NCBI GenBank assembly: GCA_031282225.1
Contig: JAITEC010000003.1
Location: 1 to 6,921, forward strand
From: Oscillospiraceae bacterium
Lineage (GTDB): Bacteria > Bacillota > Clostridia > Oscillospirales > Oscillospiraceae
Direction of reading: 5' to 3'
Length of the DNA: 6,921 nucleotides
This document shows, piece after piece, positions 6,256-6,921 of the stretch. Positions within the stretch are counted from its first letter, which is position 1. Each line of letters opens with the position of its first letter. The notes under the pieces are model-generated. The model made no database searches. It was not told where the DNA came from and saw nothing but the letters and a program-made list of their open reading frames with translations. The position numbers and the translations under genes are program-made.

Positions 6256-6921
6256 CTACGTGAGTCCCCCTAGACAGTAATATATGAAGACCGCCGCGAA
6301 ACATACGGCAAACGCCGTGACTGTAAACCGCGCGATGAACCGTTTCGTGAAGCCGGACGAGAGCATTGTGATATTCTTTATGTCTGCCATCGGGCCAAAT
6401 ATGAGAAATCCCATCAGGGCGGCGGGCGGGAACTGCCCCGAAAAGCTTCGCGCCACCACCGCGTCCGACGACGAGCACAGCGAGAGCACAAAGCCCATGG
6501 CCATCATGACGGCGACGGACGCCGCGAGGCTCATGCCGGTGTTTGCCTGAGCGAATAAATTGGTGCCCATAGATTGGATAGCTGCGGAGACAAATGTCCC
6601 GATGACGAGATATTTCCCCACGTTCCAAAACTCCGCCTGCGCGTGCCATAGGAATAGCTCGATTTTGCCGCGCGCTGTCGCAACGGATTGCGCGTCCTCG
6701 AAATACCCGCAGCCGCACATGAGCCTGTCCAGGGCGCCGCCGGACAGCACGTCATAGCGCGGGCGGCGCAAGGCAAAAGTCATGCCCGTCACGGCGGCTG
6801 ACGCAATGCCCAAAACCACGCGCACGGCTACTGTCCGCACGTCGCCGTTGAAAGCGTAGTATGTGGACAGCATTACGACAGGGTTGATGACAGGCGCCGC
6901 CGCCATAAACGTGACAGCGGC
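6256..6921 (-). CDS. ycgR: UPF0718 (PF03773-type) permease, YcgR-like, N-terminus missing
   Basis: The last 221 residues of an integral membrane protein; the frame is open to the right edge, and families of this kind are about 300 residues, so roughly 80-100 N-terminal residues lie outside. The visible part begins in the conserved AAAPVINPVVMLSTYYAF segment, so the ATG at 6904-6906 is internal and not the start. About five or six hydrophobic segments follow. They include the family-type CSSSDAVVA stretch and GPMADIKN (near 6373-6396). A cytosolic-looking loop carries CGCG (Cys codons at 6715-6717 and 6709-6711) that could bind a metal or thiol ligand (inference). Related permeases include the organoarsenical exporter ArsP, but the UPF0703 neighbour places this one in the YcgR subgroup, whose substrate is unknown. 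It is the upstream gene of the two-gene unit; the promoter is outside the window. Confidence 0.88.
   Translation of the reverse strand, partial: AAVTFMAAAPVINPVVMLSTYYAFNGDVRTVAVRVVLGIASAAVTGMTFALRRPRYDVLSGGALDRLMCGCGYFEDAQSVATARGKIELFLWHAQAEFWNVGKYLVIGTFVSAAIQSMGTNLFAQANTGMSLAASVAVMMAMGFVLSLCSSSDAVVARSFSGQFPPAALMGFLIFGPMADIKNITMLSSGFTKRFIARFTVTAFAVCFAAVFIYYCLGGLT

Noticed and set aside
6254..6718. Extension of the ycgQ-like frame upstream to 6718 (155 extra residues).
   Set aside because: It overlaps the permease gene in another frame, is Arg-rich and lacks protein-like character. The start at 6253, 2 nt after the permease stop, gives a protein of family length.
1..6921. A defence island, CRISPR array, prophage or transposon.
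   Set aside because: No spaced direct repeats, transposase, integrase, nuclease-effector or phage structural genes are present. The content is metabolic, surface, topoisomerase and transport genes.

Overview
The window looks like a chromosomal segment from an anaerobic, moderately GC-rich Gram-positive bacterium, most likely a Clostridia-type Firmicute. Four things suggest this: an oxygen-sensitive glycyl radical enzyme, a surface protein with a Gram-positive thioester-type domain, a UPF0718/UPF0703 permease pair of the Bacillus YcgR/YcgQ kind, and strong AGGAGG-like ribosome sites. The taxonomic call is inference; there is no rRNA or other marker gene here.

Layout. (1) Positions 1-625, minus strand: the N-terminal 208 residues of a secreted protein resembling Cys-Gln thioester adhesin domains, running off the left edge. 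(2) Positions 626-943: a divergent intergenic region with two outward-facing near-consensus sigma-A promoters. Between them lies a GC-rich palindromic block that resembles a dispersed repeat. (3) Positions 944-3418, plus strand: a complete 824-residue glycyl radical enzyme of the GCVEP (dehydratase/decarboxylase/lyase) class. (4) Positions 3458-5455, plus strand, 39 nt downstream: a full-length but divergent GyrB/ParE-type topoisomerase subunit, probably in the same transcript. (5) Positions 5456-6253 and 6256-6921, minus strand: a translationally coupled UPF0703 (TIGR03943) protein and UPF0718 permease. The permease runs off the right edge, and the promoter of this pair is outside the window.

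How they work together. The permease and its UPF0703 partner are a recognised two-gene membrane system with an unestablished substrate. The glycyl radical enzyme needs a radical-SAM activase, and none is encoded beside it. The topoisomerase B subunit needs an A subunit, and none follows it. Both therefore depend on partners encoded elsewhere. Their pairing in one probable operon is the oddest arrangement in the window.

No rRNA, tRNA, CRISPR array, transposase or clear Rho-independent terminator was seen. The items most worth a second look are the Gln-to-Lys change in the thioester-type motif, the orphan glycyl radical enzyme/topoisomerase operon, the altered Toprim signature, and the palindromic block between the divergent promoters.
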